From assembly GCA_950097015.1 (NCBI GenBank), contig CATNEN010000033.1, positions 2,666,001 to 2,730,000 of the forward strand: 64,000 bases of DNA, given 5' to 3'. The position numbers and the translations under genes were made by a program. Under the pieces are notes generated by a model. It worked only from the letters and a program-made list of their open reading frames with translations, did not search any database and had not been told where the DNA came from. This document shows positions 12,191 through 23,182 of this stretch, piece after piece; the stretch's first letter is position 1; every line of letters starts with the position of its first letter. This DNA comes from Macrostomum hystrix. Taxonomy: Eukaryota; Platyhelminthes; Macrostomidae.

Positions 12191-12434
12191 TAGCTGCAGC
12201 ACTCCAATTATAAGAGTTTATGGACTTAGAGAATATACAATCTGTAAATTCTCGACCGTCCCAAGGCTTAAATAGTGTAGTGAGATCGGGGCGGGATAGA
12301 GCGAGCCAGTTAGTATAAGGGGAGTCCTAAAGACGAGGGAAAGCGCACCACGCATCAACGTGACATTTCGCCACATTGTGCCTGAATTAGACGATGTACC
12401 AAGCCGCAACGAGCCGACGCCCTCAGAAACGAGT

Positions 12435-14213
12435 ATGGACATTGCAGTAAAGACGCCTGAGCAGATAATCGATGAAAGGAAAAAATCTGAATCGACTGAT
12501 GCAGCTGATGCCCACTTTGACATCTCATTCCTCAGTCAGCCTCTTCAAGAAGCCAAGACGCGACTCGGGAAGCGGAAGCAAAAGCTGGCTGACAAAGAAT
12601 CAGCTGCGTCCGCCGAAGAGACGACCGTGTTAGAAGATGCGAGCTTTAAGGTCCCGAAGACCAAAAAGTTCCGAAAAAGGAGATCACCCATGAAGGGAGC
12701 TGACAAAAGCGATAAAGCCGTACAGACAGAGTTGATTCCAGTAGATGCAGCAACTAACACAGAGAACAACCTACTGATGGATACAGACTGGAAACGTTTG
12801 AAATCTCTCGAGGAAGGAGTCGCAGCGGTTCTCAGTGAAGTAAAACAACTGAAAAGTAGCTTGTCAATTGATGAGTACATTCAAAAGACTCGCAATGCGC
12901 TTCAATCCTTGACCACCGGTCTAATGCATCAGTTAGAGGCAAAAGCCAAAGAAAGTCAAACGGAACTACTGAAAGCGCTAAACATCACAAAATCCGACGT
13001 TGTGAACCATCTAAAGCAAACAAGTAGCTCAACTAAGGATGCTATCATTAGCGAAGAAAGAGCAGTGAAGGCAGAAGTAATAAAAAGCCAACAAATCAGC
13101 CACAGCCTCGAGCAGAAGGTCGGTGAACTGGTCAGTCTGCAAGCGCTGGCGTTCACTAAGACGCAGAATGAAAGAGCAGGACGGGAAACATATGCTGAGA
13201 AGGCCTCGCGCTCAGTGAACCCAACAGCATCTTCAAAAAATGTAACGATGGCAGTCAGTGCCAGTAAAAATGCAGAGAACGCATCAGGAGCTGTAGCAAG
13301 GGACTCGGAACCAGCTGAGGCAGAAAGCAACAGTTGTACCAAACAGAAAGTTAAAGAAGGCCTGAAAAAGCATGATATAGTCGTTGTCAGCTCAAAGCTA
13401 GGGAAAGCCCTTGACTATCGCAGACTCTTCCCGAATAGTACAATTCGAGTTGTCTACTACAACACTCAAGAAAGGCTCATTGAATTACTGCAAGAGCCAA
13501 ACTTCAGTGCGCAAGAATGTCTGGTAATTGACTTAAACCATGAGCCATCAATGGAGGTGGCATATAAAGCTGTCACTGCAATTGACGCTGGGCAAAGGCA
13601 ACACGGTGCGAATTGCCTGCACCTACTCATCATCCCAGACAGTTCGACACGAACAGAACAACTCTTCGAGAAAGAACTGTGTGAGTATGGTGTTAAACAT
13701 CAGCTTTTAACATTTAACTTTCATGAAATCCACTTCTACGACGGTGAACTCAACAGCAGCGGAGCGGACTTTTTGTTTGCGTTAATGTCCAAATGCATTC
13801 GAAATCTAAACCTGAAAGTACGGCCGCATCCGGCTAACACAGAGAACCAGCGCCAGCAAACAGTGCATCACCGGCATCAACACAGCCACAGAGAGTCACG
13901 AGGCGGCGGTGCAACTGGCTACAGGAACTATCGAGCGCATAGCAGCTACCCAGTTCGAGATGCCAATTACATCCGTAGCGAAATTGACCACCGCATCAGC
14001 ACCAACGGCTATTTTGACAGAAGTCGTGCTAGCCGCTATCGAATCAGCAACGAGTACGACTACAACAAAAGAGACCGCAAAAACTTTATAAGTGGCTATC
14101 GCGCCAATATCGAGCCCAGCAACTACCGCAGAAGTAGCTTTGGGTACCGCAACAGATACCAACAAGTTGGTGTCAGGCGCCTCGACGACCGCCAGTTTCG
14201 TTGCGTCGACTAG
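12435..14213 (+). CDS. LINE ORF1 protein
   Basis: 592 residues from the first ATG in frame (MDIAVKTPEQ); the frame is open upstream to 12360 but without ATG. Residues ~30-100 are Lys/Arg-rich; a long Leu/Gln/Lys stretch at about 120-230 looks like a coiled coil; a globular alpha/beta part follows (KKHDIVVVSSKLGKAL, CLVIDLNHEP, CLHLLIIPDSS); the C-terminal ~110 residues are Arg/Tyr/Ser-rich (YRNYRAHSSY, GYRNRYQQVG), typical of nucleic-acid binding tails. ORF1 proteins of LINEs coat the RNA. The globular part could be an esterase-like fold as in CR1-type ORF1s, but I see no certain Ser-His pair. It precedes ORF2 on the same transcript. Confidence 0.8.
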   Translation: MDIAVKTPEQIIDERKKSESTDAADAHFDISFLSQPLQEAKTRLGKRKQKLADKESAASAEETTVLEDASFKVPKTKKFRKRRSPMKGADKSDKAVQTELIPVDAATNTENNLLMDTDWKRLKSLEEGVAAVLSEVKQLKSSLSIDEYIQKTRNALQSLTTGLMHQLEAKAKESQTELLKALNITKSDVVNHLKQTSSSTKDAIISEERAVKAEVIKSQQISHSLEQKVGELVSLQALAFTKTQNERAGRETYAEKASRSVNPTASSKNVTMAVSASKNAENASGAVARDSEPAEAESNSCTKQKVKEGLKKHDIVVVSSKLGKALDYRRLFPNSTIRVVYYNTQERLIELLQEPNFSAQECLVIDLNHEPSMEVAYKAVTAIDAGQRQHGANCLHLLIIPDSSTRTEQLFEKELCEYGVKHQLLTFNFHEIHFYDGELNSSGADFLFALMSKCIRNLNLKVRPHPANTENQRQQTVHHRHQHSHRESRGGGATGYRNYRAHSSYPVRDANYIRSEIDHRISTNGYFDRSRASRYRISNEYDYNKRDRKNFISGYRANIEPSNYRRSSFGYRNRYQQVGVRRLDDRQFRCVD

Positions 14214-14421
14214 GACCGCCTGTCCAAGCCTGTCCGGCAACAACTTCAATCGCCGGGGGGGTGGAGGAGTCATTTAGCTGCTCAACTCGGGTCCTCTAAC
14301 TCCTTTGCCTAATAACTTTCTATTTTTGATACCGTCAATTCCCATACCGCGCAACAGGTTTTGAAGGTTTTGAACCCGTCGTGACTGACTCTAAGGACTA
14401 CTACTCCCTCTTTCTACGAGT

Positions 14422-17400
14422 ATGTTAACTTCTACGCTAAATTTTAACTCCCGAATAGTCACTGAAACACAGGGCAGCTGCGAAAAGAAGGTTACTTATA
14501 ATAAATCAGAGTTGATTATCACCAGTTGGAACATAGATGGACTGATGCTCAGTGGAGAATGCAAAATGGAATCACCATGTTTCCACGAACATATTAGGAA
14601 TAGAGACATAGTTTTCCTCTGTGAGACCCACGCCAAACAGGAGCAGCTAGACTCAAACACGCTGATAGATTTCACCTGCTTTGGAGCAGATGGAATCAAG
14701 GCAAGGGGAATCAACAAAGGTAGATTATCAAATGGCATGGTTTTCCTCGTTAAAAATAATATTGCAAAGAGAACCACATTAGTGCACAAATCTGACTTCG
14801 CTCTGGTACTAAAAATAAAGCAAAAGCAGTCTGAAGAACCCCTGTATATCTTAGGGTGCTATATCCCACCGGAAAATTCTAAATACTACAAAGAAGATAT
14901 ATGGGAGGAGATTAAATATCTCATCCAGCTCTTCTCAAGAGAGGGCTCCGTATTAACAGTAGGTGACTTCAATGCACGAACTGGCACATTACAGTCCAGC
15001 ACTAGGGATAAGTTTCCCAGACAGAATCAGGACTCTGAGAAAAACAAGCATGGATTAAGACTGATGGAAATGTGCTCCGAGACCAAGAGCACGATTCTGA
15101 ACGGAATGACTCAGGGTGACATTATGGGAAATTACACGTTTAGTAGCACACTAGGCCGAAGTACCATAGACTACGCTATTGCATCCATGGATAAAGTGGA
15201 TATTATAAAAGACTTCTTTATTCATCCTCAAAGCTTTCTGTCCAGACATTGCCCGCTAACAGTCACTCTGATTTTTCCTGATCATGTCCAACCAGAACAC
15301 GCAAACCAGGAAAAACATGAATCCTTCCCAATGCCTCCAAGATGGGACACTGAAACGCAGGGAAGTTACATTGAGGCATTGAATAACAAACAAAGCGAAG
15401 AAATAATTAGAAAGTTGCAATCTATCGACGCACACGATGGAAAATCCCTGGAAAATTTGTTCTCGAGCTTGACCAACCTGCTTAGAGACTCAGTGGCAGA
15501 AAGCTGCGCAAAGACAATCATTCCGAACAAGTTCTGGACAAATCGAGACGAGACACTAAGAAACTTGAGCAAATCATTAAAGTACGTGGCCAGGAAAAAA
15601 AGACGTAGACCAACTGACAGCGCGCTGGCATCAGAATATAATGGGCTAGCGAAAAAATACAAACAACAGCTCAAGAAACTTAAGCAGATGGACATAAATG
15701 ACTGCATTCAGAAAATGGCGGCTAACGGAACCTCAAAGGGATTCTGGTCCGGTCTTAGAAGAGCAGAAGAGTTGCTGTTCCCCAGCAGGAGACTTAACAG
15801 ATCTCAAGCCCCAATCGCTGACATCGCGGACAACCTAACCAAAGTGTTTAACGCACATCCTTCTTCGGGAACCCAGCCGCATCGCACAGATGAAGCAGTT
15901 AGTCCCGAAGATTTAATTAGCTGCGTAGATCTCGATAGAGCAGTTAAAAAGCTAAAGAGAAGAAAGGCTGCAGGAATAGATGGTATAACAAATGAGCACA
16001 TTATCTACGGACAAGAGAAGCTAAAACCCGTACTTCTGAAGCTTTTTAACGCAAGCGTAAGACTCGGCCAGACTCCTGCACAGTGGTCAAATGCCCTAAT
16101 CACACCGATTTATAAAAAGGGTTCCCGTAGTGACCCCAAAAACTACAGACCCATAAGCGTGCTGCCTGCCCTGGCTCGCCTGTTTGCCTCACTTATCTAT
16201 GAAAAGCTAGAAACTCATATTCGCACCCTCGACTTGCTTTCAGCCAGTCAAATAGGAAATAGAAAGGGCTACCGAACTTCAGACCACATTGCCACTCTCT
16301 TGACGTTGATCCACAACAAAAAGCGTCGCAAAAGGCCATTTCACTTAGTGTTCTTTGACTTAAAAAGCGCATTTGACATGGTCCACCATCCAACACTTTT
16401 CCAACGACTTAGGGAGTTAAAGGTCAGCCCAGAAATAATCGAAGCAATACAAAGCATGTACTCAGGAGCTAAATTCCAACTGAAGATCTCAGATGGCCAA
16501 GCAACTAAGGCAAGGAGCATAACAAATGGAGTAAGACAAGGCTGTCCCCTATCCCCTCTACTCTTCTCACTCTATATAGATCCTTTGAGCACATTGCTAA
16601 GGGATTCATTTCGCAGCGACACCTTCATTAAAGATGAACAAATCAACAACTTGCTATACTGCGATGATTTAGTGATCTTTGGAGAGAATCCTCGAGAGTT
16701 GCAGAAGGGCCTCGATAAAGTGTCAGAATTTTGTCAGAGCCACAAGCTAGAAATCAATATGCAAAAAACTAAGGTTATTAGCTGTTGCCCTGACCCATCA
16801 AAGACGGCTAACAAACTATTTCTGCAGGGACAACTGTTAGATAGCGTCAAAGAATGGAAATATCTTGGCTTTCACATCAATGCTAAAGGAACCGTGGATT
16901 CCCATGCCACAGAGATTAACAAAAAATGTGGATATCCTATTCTTCTCTTAAGGAAATTAGCCAGCCATGGGGCGGTCAGATACAATCAGCTCATGCTGTA
17001 CTGCACAGCAATGATAGAAAGCATAGCTCTGTACGCCTCTGAGGCCTGGGGGGCTTTTGTCTCGTGGAACCTGGGTCCTTGGGACCGCTGTCTTTTTGAA
17101 AGAGTAAACATCAGGTGCTGTAAAGCCATACTACAAGTCAGCCAAAATACGGATGGCAACGGGGCCCGCTCGGAGTTAGGCAGATTGCCTTTATTATACA
17201 ACATCCAGAAAAGAAGCATTTCGTACTGGGCCTCCATAACAAGCCGGCCGGACTCCATAATTTCCAAGTTATTGGCGGACCAAACATACAGTGATGTTGG
17301 AATCAAAGCAAAGACCAACAATGAGGTTATGCTGAACTGCAGAGGCATTAGTCCTGCAAAAGCAATTGGAAACCACAGGAAAAATTTCGTTTCTCAGTTC

Positions 17401-17856
17401 GATACCCATTGGAGACAAAGGACACAGAACTCAAGCAAGCTAAGTCACTTCTATTACTCCTTCAAGCAATATTATTCAGCCGAAAAATATTTACAACAAA
17501 TATACAACCCGGAGTGGAGACGTACCATAGCCTCGTTTAGACTAGGAAACCATAAGCTAGCTTGCGAAACATTGCGAACTGCGAGACCGAAAATTCCGTA
17601 TGCAAATAGATTATGTAGTAAGTGCAAAACAGAAGTTGAAAACGAGGTCCACTTCCTTTTTAAGTGCACTTGGAATAAGTATAGCGCAGTACGTTCGAAA
17701 TTTGAGACGGAAGTTTCTGGGAAAACCCCCAATTTCATATCCTTAACAGCAGAAGAAAAATCTAACTACATAATGGCTCAAGACGATAGGGAAACCGCTG
17801 AAGCTTTAGCAAAATACATCATAGAAATATCTAAAATAAGGGAACAGCTGCCCTGA
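14422..17856 (+). CDS. LINE ORF2: APE endonuclease + reverse transcriptase
   Basis: 1144 residues. The endonuclease comes first: SWNIDGL (N37), FLCETHAKQ, GDFNARTG (~182), STIDYAIAS, and SRHCPLTVTL, the His of the active site. The reverse transcriptase spans about 520-800: LITPIYKKGSRSDPKNYRPI, FFDLKSAFDMVHH (~645), GVRQGCPLSPLLFSLYID, and the catalytic LLYCDDLVIF with Y746-C-D-D rather than the usual YADD. A C-terminal zinc knuckle CSKC...HFLFKC lies at ~1064-1083. The protein nicks target DNA and reverse-transcribes the element RNA at the nick. I recognise the non-LTR class surely but do not assign the clade. The frame is intact. Confidence 0.93.
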   Translation: MLTSTLNFNSRIVTETQGSCEKKVTYNKSELIITSWNIDGLMLSGECKMESPCFHEHIRNRDIVFLCETHAKQEQLDSNTLIDFTCFGADGIKARGINKGRLSNGMVFLVKNNIAKRTTLVHKSDFALVLKIKQKQSEEPLYILGCYIPPENSKYYKEDIWEEIKYLIQLFSREGSVLTVGDFNARTGTLQSSTRDKFPRQNQDSEKNKHGLRLMEMCSETKSTILNGMTQGDIMGNYTFSSTLGRSTIDYAIASMDKVDIIKDFFIHPQSFLSRHCPLTVTLIFPDHVQPEHANQEKHESFPMPPRWDTETQGSYIEALNNKQSEEIIRKLQSIDAHDGKSLENLFSSLTNLLRDSVAESCAKTIIPNKFWTNRDETLRNLSKSLKYVARKKRRRPTDSALASEYNGLAKKYKQQLKKLKQMDINDCIQKMAANGTSKGFWSGLRRAEELLFPSRRLNRSQAPIADIADNLTKVFNAHPSSGTQPHRTDEAVSPEDLISCVDLDRAVKKLKRRKAAGIDGITNEHIIYGQEKLKPVLLKLFNASVRLGQTPAQWSNALITPIYKKGSRSDPKNYRPISVLPALARLFASLIYEKLETHIRTLDLLSASQIGNRKGYRTSDHIATLLTLIHNKKRRKRPFHLVFFDLKSAFDMVHHPTLFQRLRELKVSPEIIEAIQSMYSGAKFQLKISDGQATKARSITNGVRQGCPLSPLLFSLYIDPLSTLLRDSFRSDTFIKDEQINNLLYCDDLVIFGENPRELQKGLDKVSEFCQSHKLEINMQKTKVISCCPDPSKTANKLFLQGQLLDSVKEWKYLGFHINAKGTVDSHATEINKKCGYPILLLRKLASHGAVRYNQLMLYCTAMIESIALYASEAWGAFVSWNLGPWDRCLFERVNIRCCKAILQVSQNTDGNGARSELGRLPLLYNIQKRSISYWASITSRPDSIISKLLADQTYSDVGIKAKTNNEVMLNCRGISPAKAIGNHRKNFVSQFDTHWRQRTQNSSKLSHFYYSFKQYYSAEKYLQQIYNPEWRRTIASFRLGNHKLACETLRTARPKIPYANRLCSKCKTEVENEVHFLFKCTWNKYSAVRSKFETEVSGKTPNFISLTAEEKSNYIMAQDDRETAEALAKYIIEISKIREQLP

Positions 17857-18087
17857 GACTACGAGATTTTACTAGCATTCAACAATAGATATTTCATAAT
17901 TTGTTTTATCCCTGGCGTCCCTTGTGTTTTTACTGCTCTTATTTTTAATACCTTTGCTTTCCCTTCCCAGCTCGATATTTGATTCCTACTTAACTTCGCT
18001 TTTTATGTTGCTTTTCGTTGTTCATTTAAATGTGTTGTTAAAAAATATATATATAAAAAAATCAGCACCCATAGATGGCGTGCGCGT

Positions 18088-18118
18088 TTTTAATAATAAT
18101 AATAATAATAATAATATA
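18088..18118 (+). repeat. (TAA)n 3' tail of the LINE
   Basis: About nine TAA units following a T-run; a short-repeat tail like this is a usual 3' end of several LINE groups and marks the element's end. Confidence 0.8.
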
Positions 18119-18439
18119 CCTGCCTGTATATCATTTACCAGCCACCAGCCACACAAACTAAAAGCTCTGGGGACGGTCGAAAATTTTATCACTGACATGA
18201 TAAAATTCTCTAAGTCCGTAAACTCTAGTTTATACGTATAGACCGAGTGGGCAAGCAGCATCGGCTGCCTGAATCACATATCCGTACATATATGTGATGG
18301 ATGTCGATTCGAAAACTGACTTGGCTGTGAATAGACTCAAATGCTGGTATTTTAGCGAAAAGTGTATTTATTCTCGCAAAAATACTGATATTTTCGCATA
18401 ACAAAGGTACGGGCAGTATTTTTGCAAAACATTCCTGAA

Positions 18440-18820
18440 GTACTCTCTATATTCGCTGAATAAATCTTATCATTCTGTTAGAAAGAAATTTGAAAAAGAG
18501 ATCAATATTTCACCATTTTCAGACAAAAATCATGAAAACTTCAACATGCGAAAGAAAATCAATATAAATAGCCAGATAACACACTATTTGATAGTTAGTG
18601 ATCTGGCGTGCAGGTCTAAGGCATTTCGCTCTAGTACCAGTGACTCGGGTTCGAATCCCGGTCAGCCTTACGCTTTTTTTGTTATTAAAAAAACAGCTAA
18701 CATTTTACTAGAAATGAAAATAAATTTTTACTAGGAATCAGTTTTTTTTATATTGGAATCCACACTTTTTGTGTGGATCCCCATTATTATTAATGTTGAC
18801 TTACTACTGCAATATTACTT
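18440..18820 (+). repeat. Left subterminal inverted repeat of the large element
   Basis: About 350 bp from AATCTTATCATTCTGTTAGAAA to CCCATTATTATTAATG matches 35.90-35.57 kb in opposite orientation, including the tRNA-like core, GAAAGAAAATCAATATAAAT and CCAGATAACACAC. Similarity fades on both sides. Confidence 0.7.
18599..18668 (+). other. tRNA-like sequence (Leu-like), left copy
   Basis: D-arm-like GGTCTAAGGC, an anticodon-stem pairing TCGCT/AGTGA around CTAGTACC (8 nt, one too many), and a good B box/T arm CGGGTTCGAATCCCG. I cannot find a 5' strand that pairs with GTCAGCC after the T arm, and there is no variable arm. It is a tRNA-derived sequence, not a convincing functional tRNA. Confidence 0.6.
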
Positions 18821-19150
18821 ATAGTAGTGCCGATTGCACCTGAAGTAGTAAAGTATACTGCGAAAGTAATTGAATTAACATGGCTAGTCTATATACTTGT
18901 AATGGTTTTTTTCGCGAAATAGCCATAGAAATTTTATCTATTAGTATTTGCGAATTGGGGATTGCAATACACACGTGTGAATTTTCGCGAAAAAAAGTTT
19001 TGTCTGTAGTCAAACCTAGAACTACAGTTGAGTACAGTCGCAAAAGTGAGCTATGTAAGACTGAGCGCGCTTAACATCTACTTTGTGACCGACTGACTGA
19101 CCGACCGAGTAATTACGAGTTAATTCCTACGCCTCGACTTGAATTTTGAA

Positions 19151-21839
19151 ATGTCAGCATTTCGTGGCCGTGGAAAGAAGGCTCGTGTGGATGCCAGCAT
19201 TGCTACACCGGATGCTAATGGTCTACGCCAGACTATGATCGTGGACTACTTTAGATCTCAGCAGTCAACCGATCGTCCTACTGGCGCAGCATCTAGACCG
19301 AGTGTGCAAGCATCATCGGCATCATTTACAGCAATGGCAGGAACGGCTGGTCGGGCATCGGCTGCCTTTACTGTTCCCCGCCTTGCAGTAATACAGCAGC
19401 AACAGCAGCAGCAGCAGCAGTCGAAACAGCAGCAGCAGCAGCAGCAGCCGAAGCAGACTGTCCCATCGAGTGCAATTCGGAAGCGTCGATATGCCCGATC
19501 GACTCTACGCAAGCGGACGCGTACAGTTGTCGATTTGGATGCTTCGTCTAGCAATTCATCGTCGTCTGATGCTGAAGACACTGGCGTTGGATCTCTAGTA
19601 GCCATGCGACAGCCTCTGGTTATTGCTGCCCAACCAATTTGTGGCGCCGGCGACCATGCTGATCGCATAGAGTCCACGCCTAAAGTGCTATCATCTGAAG
19701 ATGAATCAGCGGACGACTTGCTAGCAGACGACGTACAGCTGGAGATTATGGACGAGTTCATCAGCAATACAGACAATGTAGAGTCAAATACTGCCCCCGT
19801 TTTGACGGCCTCTAATAGTTCAGCCTCATCATCGCAGCTAGTCGATGATAGGTACAAAACAGAGGTGGCAGAATTATTGCGCGCAAATGGCGAGTCGACT
19901 ATTCCTAAAACTAGTGCCGCACTTGGTGCCTGTCCGACTTCGCCAGATTATGCGCCTCGCTCTACACCGGCAATGTCTGTCATCGAGAATGGGACAACAT
20001 CCGATGCTGATGAACCAGTTCGCGCTGTATTCTCTCCAGTGTATGTCGACGCTTCTCAACCAACAGCGCAACAGTCGGGACGACTGCAGCAATCGCAGCA
20101 GCAGCAGCAGCAGCAGCAGCATCAACGGCGAGAGCAACAACCACAGCAACAGCCGCAGCAGCAGCAGTGGCGGCAGCAGCTGCGGCAGCAGATACAAGGG
20201 CGTGAACGGCAGCAGCAGCAAGACGATGGCGTGGCATTTGCTCCGATAGCCGATGAATATGCGTTGTGTCGTTCGACATCACCACTTCTACGGCTATGTC
20301 CTCGAGCTCCAATTACCGACTACGCCTCTTTAACAGCAGAGGGCAGGTCGGTTCTCTCGACTAGAAGGACGTTCCATCTTATCGAGATTGCATTCATCTC
20401 GAGCGATGTGGAAAAATTCAAGTCGTTTCTAGAAATTGAATTGAGAGCTCCATGTGCACAGTTTGCCATCGGCGCAACATCATGTATTCAGGTTGACATG
20501 CTGACCAGCGAAGAAATCCGAGCGCGTCGTCAGCAGAAATACAACATGTCAATCCGTGAATGTTTAGGAGCTCCGAATCATCCCAATGGTTTGCTGATGT
20601 TCCTGAACCTGCGCCAACCAGAAGATGGTTACACTGTTTACTGCGGACTGTTTGACCTCTTGATGGAATCTGCGGAAGCTTCGGCCTACCTGCATCCTAC
20701 AATGTGTAGAATGACAGTGTCTGGTGTACGCAGTGCGTCAAGTGCAATTAAGCTAGCTACCAGTATGGACGAGGATCCCGTTCTATACCGCGTTTCTATT
20801 CAAGAGTGCAGCTTGCTGGCCAAGGCCTTTTGCTGGGTTGCTGCTCATGAGGCGTCGAAAACTGAGCCTTCGCTAAATAGAGGCTTCATGTTTGAACACT
20901 TTCGCGTCCGACAAGAGCTCGGTGATTACTTTAAGGTGACCCAGATGAAACGCGTAATAGCAACAGAGGTGCTAGCTGGTTGCCAAAACTGTCGCCCTAC
21001 TGCCGATGCCGCCGCCGCTGCTGATGGTGCTGCAACAGCCGACTACTTGAGGACGACCAGGCCTATTGAGCTGGAGGTATGCAAAATATTATAAGCCATA
21101 AGATTACTTAGCACACTTATAAGTATTGATCATTGAATTTTTGCTGTTCCTTTGAATCAAAAAATTATTAACTCAATCGACAATTAATTAATTATATGCA
21201 AAACTACCTACCATCCAACAGGTCCCTGCTGCTGCTGATGCTGTCCAATTTCCTGATGCCGCCGTCGCTCATGTTCCCCGGTTGATCGCCGCCACTAACG
21301 TGTGCCCAACAGTAAAGGCTGTGTGCAGAGCGTTACAATCGCCAACTGGTGTCGTCTATCTATACGGCCCGTCTGGCGTTGGGAAGACACACTCTGTGCA
21401 AAGCCATCTCGGTTCTACGAAGGTGCTGACTGTCCAGGTGCAGAAGCGGTCTAACACGTTTCTGTTTGACAAGCTCTGCGAGGATATACACACTGCCATG
21501 TTTATTGACGAGCTACGCCCGAATCTGTTTGATGACTCATCTGAAGTCATGTGCACACTACTTCGATTGATCAATGGAGACACTTTTGAAGTCAATGCCA
21601 AATACAAGGCTATTCGACACGTCTCTTGGCTCGATCGACTATTAGTGCTTGCTGGGCATGCTCCGGTCAGTGCGTATTCGGAGGACTTTCAGCGCCGATT
21701 AGAACCGACACCTGATGGGCACAAGCGTCCGGTAGTTGCCATCTTCGTTGGTCATTCTCTCAAGCCCGACTACCAATGCGATGGACAATGCCACCCAATA
21801 CGCAATGTGTTTGGCGATCACCCGGACCGGCGAGTATGA
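19151..21839 (+). CDS. Replication-initiator-like protein with SF3 helicase domain (2 exons)
   Basis: Exons 19151-21076 and 21222-21839, joined in frame by CTGGAG|GTATGC and CCAACAG|GTCCCT; 847 residues from the first ATG. N terminus: basic GRGKKAR, then QTMIVDYF (27-34), matching the PCNA-binding PIP-box pattern QxxIxxYF. Poly-Gln tracts lie at ~81-100 and ~313-358. A globular domain lies at ~400-610 (TFHLIEIAFI ... DYFKVTQMK). Exon 2 is an SF3 helicase: Walker A GPSGVGKT (691-698), Walker B AMFIDE (734-739), a B'-like LLRLINGDTFEVNAKYK, and a candidate arginine finger FQRRL. The motif C Asn appears replaced (LVLAGHAP). SF3 helicases unwind origins of small DNA viruses and plasmids; I see no HUH nuclease motif, so the domain at 400-610 may only bind DNA. 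It is the first gene of the 18-kb element. Confidence 0.82.
19231..19254 (+). other. PIP-box-like motif in the helicase protein
   Basis: Codons for QTMIVDYF. The pattern Q-x-x-I-x-x-aromatic-aromatic near an extreme N terminus next to basic residues is how many replication proteins dock to PCNA. Binding is inferred from the motif only. Confidence 0.55.
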
Positions 21840-22129
21840 GCGACAAGCAGGTGCTGCTAGCAGGTTTTTTTTTACACCAAACTGCCTGCATGCTGCTATT
21901 TTATCGACTATATTTTTACTCGGTCATTTAGTCAGTCAGTCTTTCAGCTGTTTTTTTATATTTTTTACTGTTTCATACTGTTTTTGTATGCAATTTTATA
22001 ATTAGTCATACAAATAAAATCAATTTATATGCTCAGTTTTGAGCTTTTATTGTTGTGAAGTAGGTAATTGCTACTTCTGTTGCAAAAAAATCATATTTCT
22101 TATTACTATATATAGTATTACGCATTCAA

Positions 22130-22700
22130 ACGAAGGTATATGCAAAGTGTCAAAGTATTAATTAATAAAATTCATTTATAGGTGTTATCGCGAAAATAAA
22201 ATAACGACTTTTATCCGAAAGTAAATAGCGGTATTTTTGCAAAAGTTCTTAAAGTAGTGTGAATGGCTACATATTATGGTATTTTCGCGAAAATACTGCT
22301 ATGCTATTAAACAAAGGTAGTTGGCGGTATTTTTGCAAAAGTTATTAAAGTAGTGTGCATGGCTACATATTATGGTATTTTCGCGAAAATACTGCTATCC
22401 TATTAAACGCAGGTAGTAAAGGTAGTTTGCGGTATTTTTGCAAAAGTTATTAAAGTAGTGTGCATGGCTACATCTTAAGGTATTTTCGCGAAAATACTGC
22501 TATGCTATTAAACAAAGGTAGTTGGCGGTATTTTTGCAAAATTTATTAAAGTAGTGTGCATGGCTACATATTATGGTATTTTCGCGAAAATACTGCTATG
22601 CTATTAAACAAAGGTAGTTGGCGGTATTTTTGCAAAAGTTATTAAAGTAGGTTATATGCGTGGCTATATGTTAAGGTATTTTCGCGAAAATACATGCATA
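22130..22700. repeat. Iteron array 1 (palindrome TTTCGCGAAA, ~96-105 bp period)
   Basis: Units GGTATTTTCGCGAAAATACT, GCTATGCTATTAAACAAAGG, TAGTTGGCGGTATTTTTGCA, then AAAGTTATTAAAGTAGTGTG recur with TCGCG cores at 22285, 22381, 22486, 22582 and 22682. The array lies immediately downstream of the helicase gene. Each unit has a perfect 16-bp palindrome plus a second half-site TATTTTTGCAAAA. Confidence 0.92.
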
Positions 22701-23165
22701 TTAATAGACTAAGTATCTTGTACATTTTTAACCATAGACACATTTAGTATTTCTGCAAATTGCCAAGAGTCATGAGTGCATTTTTTTCGCGAAAAGACTA
22801 TATACTATCTATATATTGTATTGAATACCTGTGAATGAAAAATAATGACAGTTTTTTTTTGCAAAAATACTAACGATACGATGATGAACATATTTTTGCG
22901 AAAGAACATTTTCTTAAACAAATACAAACTGCTGTATTTATGCGAAATTGCTTTGAGTATTAAAATAATATGAAAGTTTACAAACAAAAAAAATACAAAC
23001 AATAATGCTTACGTTTGTGCTTATGATTGTTGGTGATGGTATTTTCACGAAAAGATTAGTGTATTTTCAATGACTAACAAAACAACACCAATATGTATAT
23101 CAAATCGTTATGATAATCAGAGGCTTTATTTATAAAATAACTGTAATGAATCATAGTTTCTGCAT
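22700..23165. other. AT-rich spacer with single iteron half-sites
   Basis: Dispersed TTTCGCGAAA and TTTTTGCGAAA boxes, no gene. 22.80-22.98 kb also occurs inverted at 37.42-37.60 kb. Confidence 0.6.
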
Positions 23166-23182
23166 TATTTTATAATATAATT

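Larger units (their letters stand above)
12205..18120 (+). mobile_element. Full-length-looking non-LTR retrotransposon (two-ORF LINE)
   Basis: Has a 5' UTR, ORF1 (12435-14213), a ~208-bp spacer, ORF2 (14422-17856) with APE endonuclease and reverse transcriptase, and a 3' tail ending in (TAA)n at ~18091-18116. Both ORFs are uninterrupted, so it is recent and potentially active. It is flanked by an imperfect inverted repeat: 12207-12270 (GTTTATGGACTTAGAGAA, CGACCGTCCC) against 18165-18237 on the other strand. No clear target-site duplication was found. Confidence 0.88.

Noticed and set aside
18599-18668. Functional tRNA-Leu gene
   Set aside because: No acceptor stem, no variable arm and an 8-base anticodon loop.
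20331-20990. Rolling-circle HUH endonuclease domain in the helicase protein
   Set aside because: I looked for a hydrophobic strand with H-x-H/Q and a Y-x-x-K motif; FLNLRQ and DYFKVTQMK are not adequate matches.
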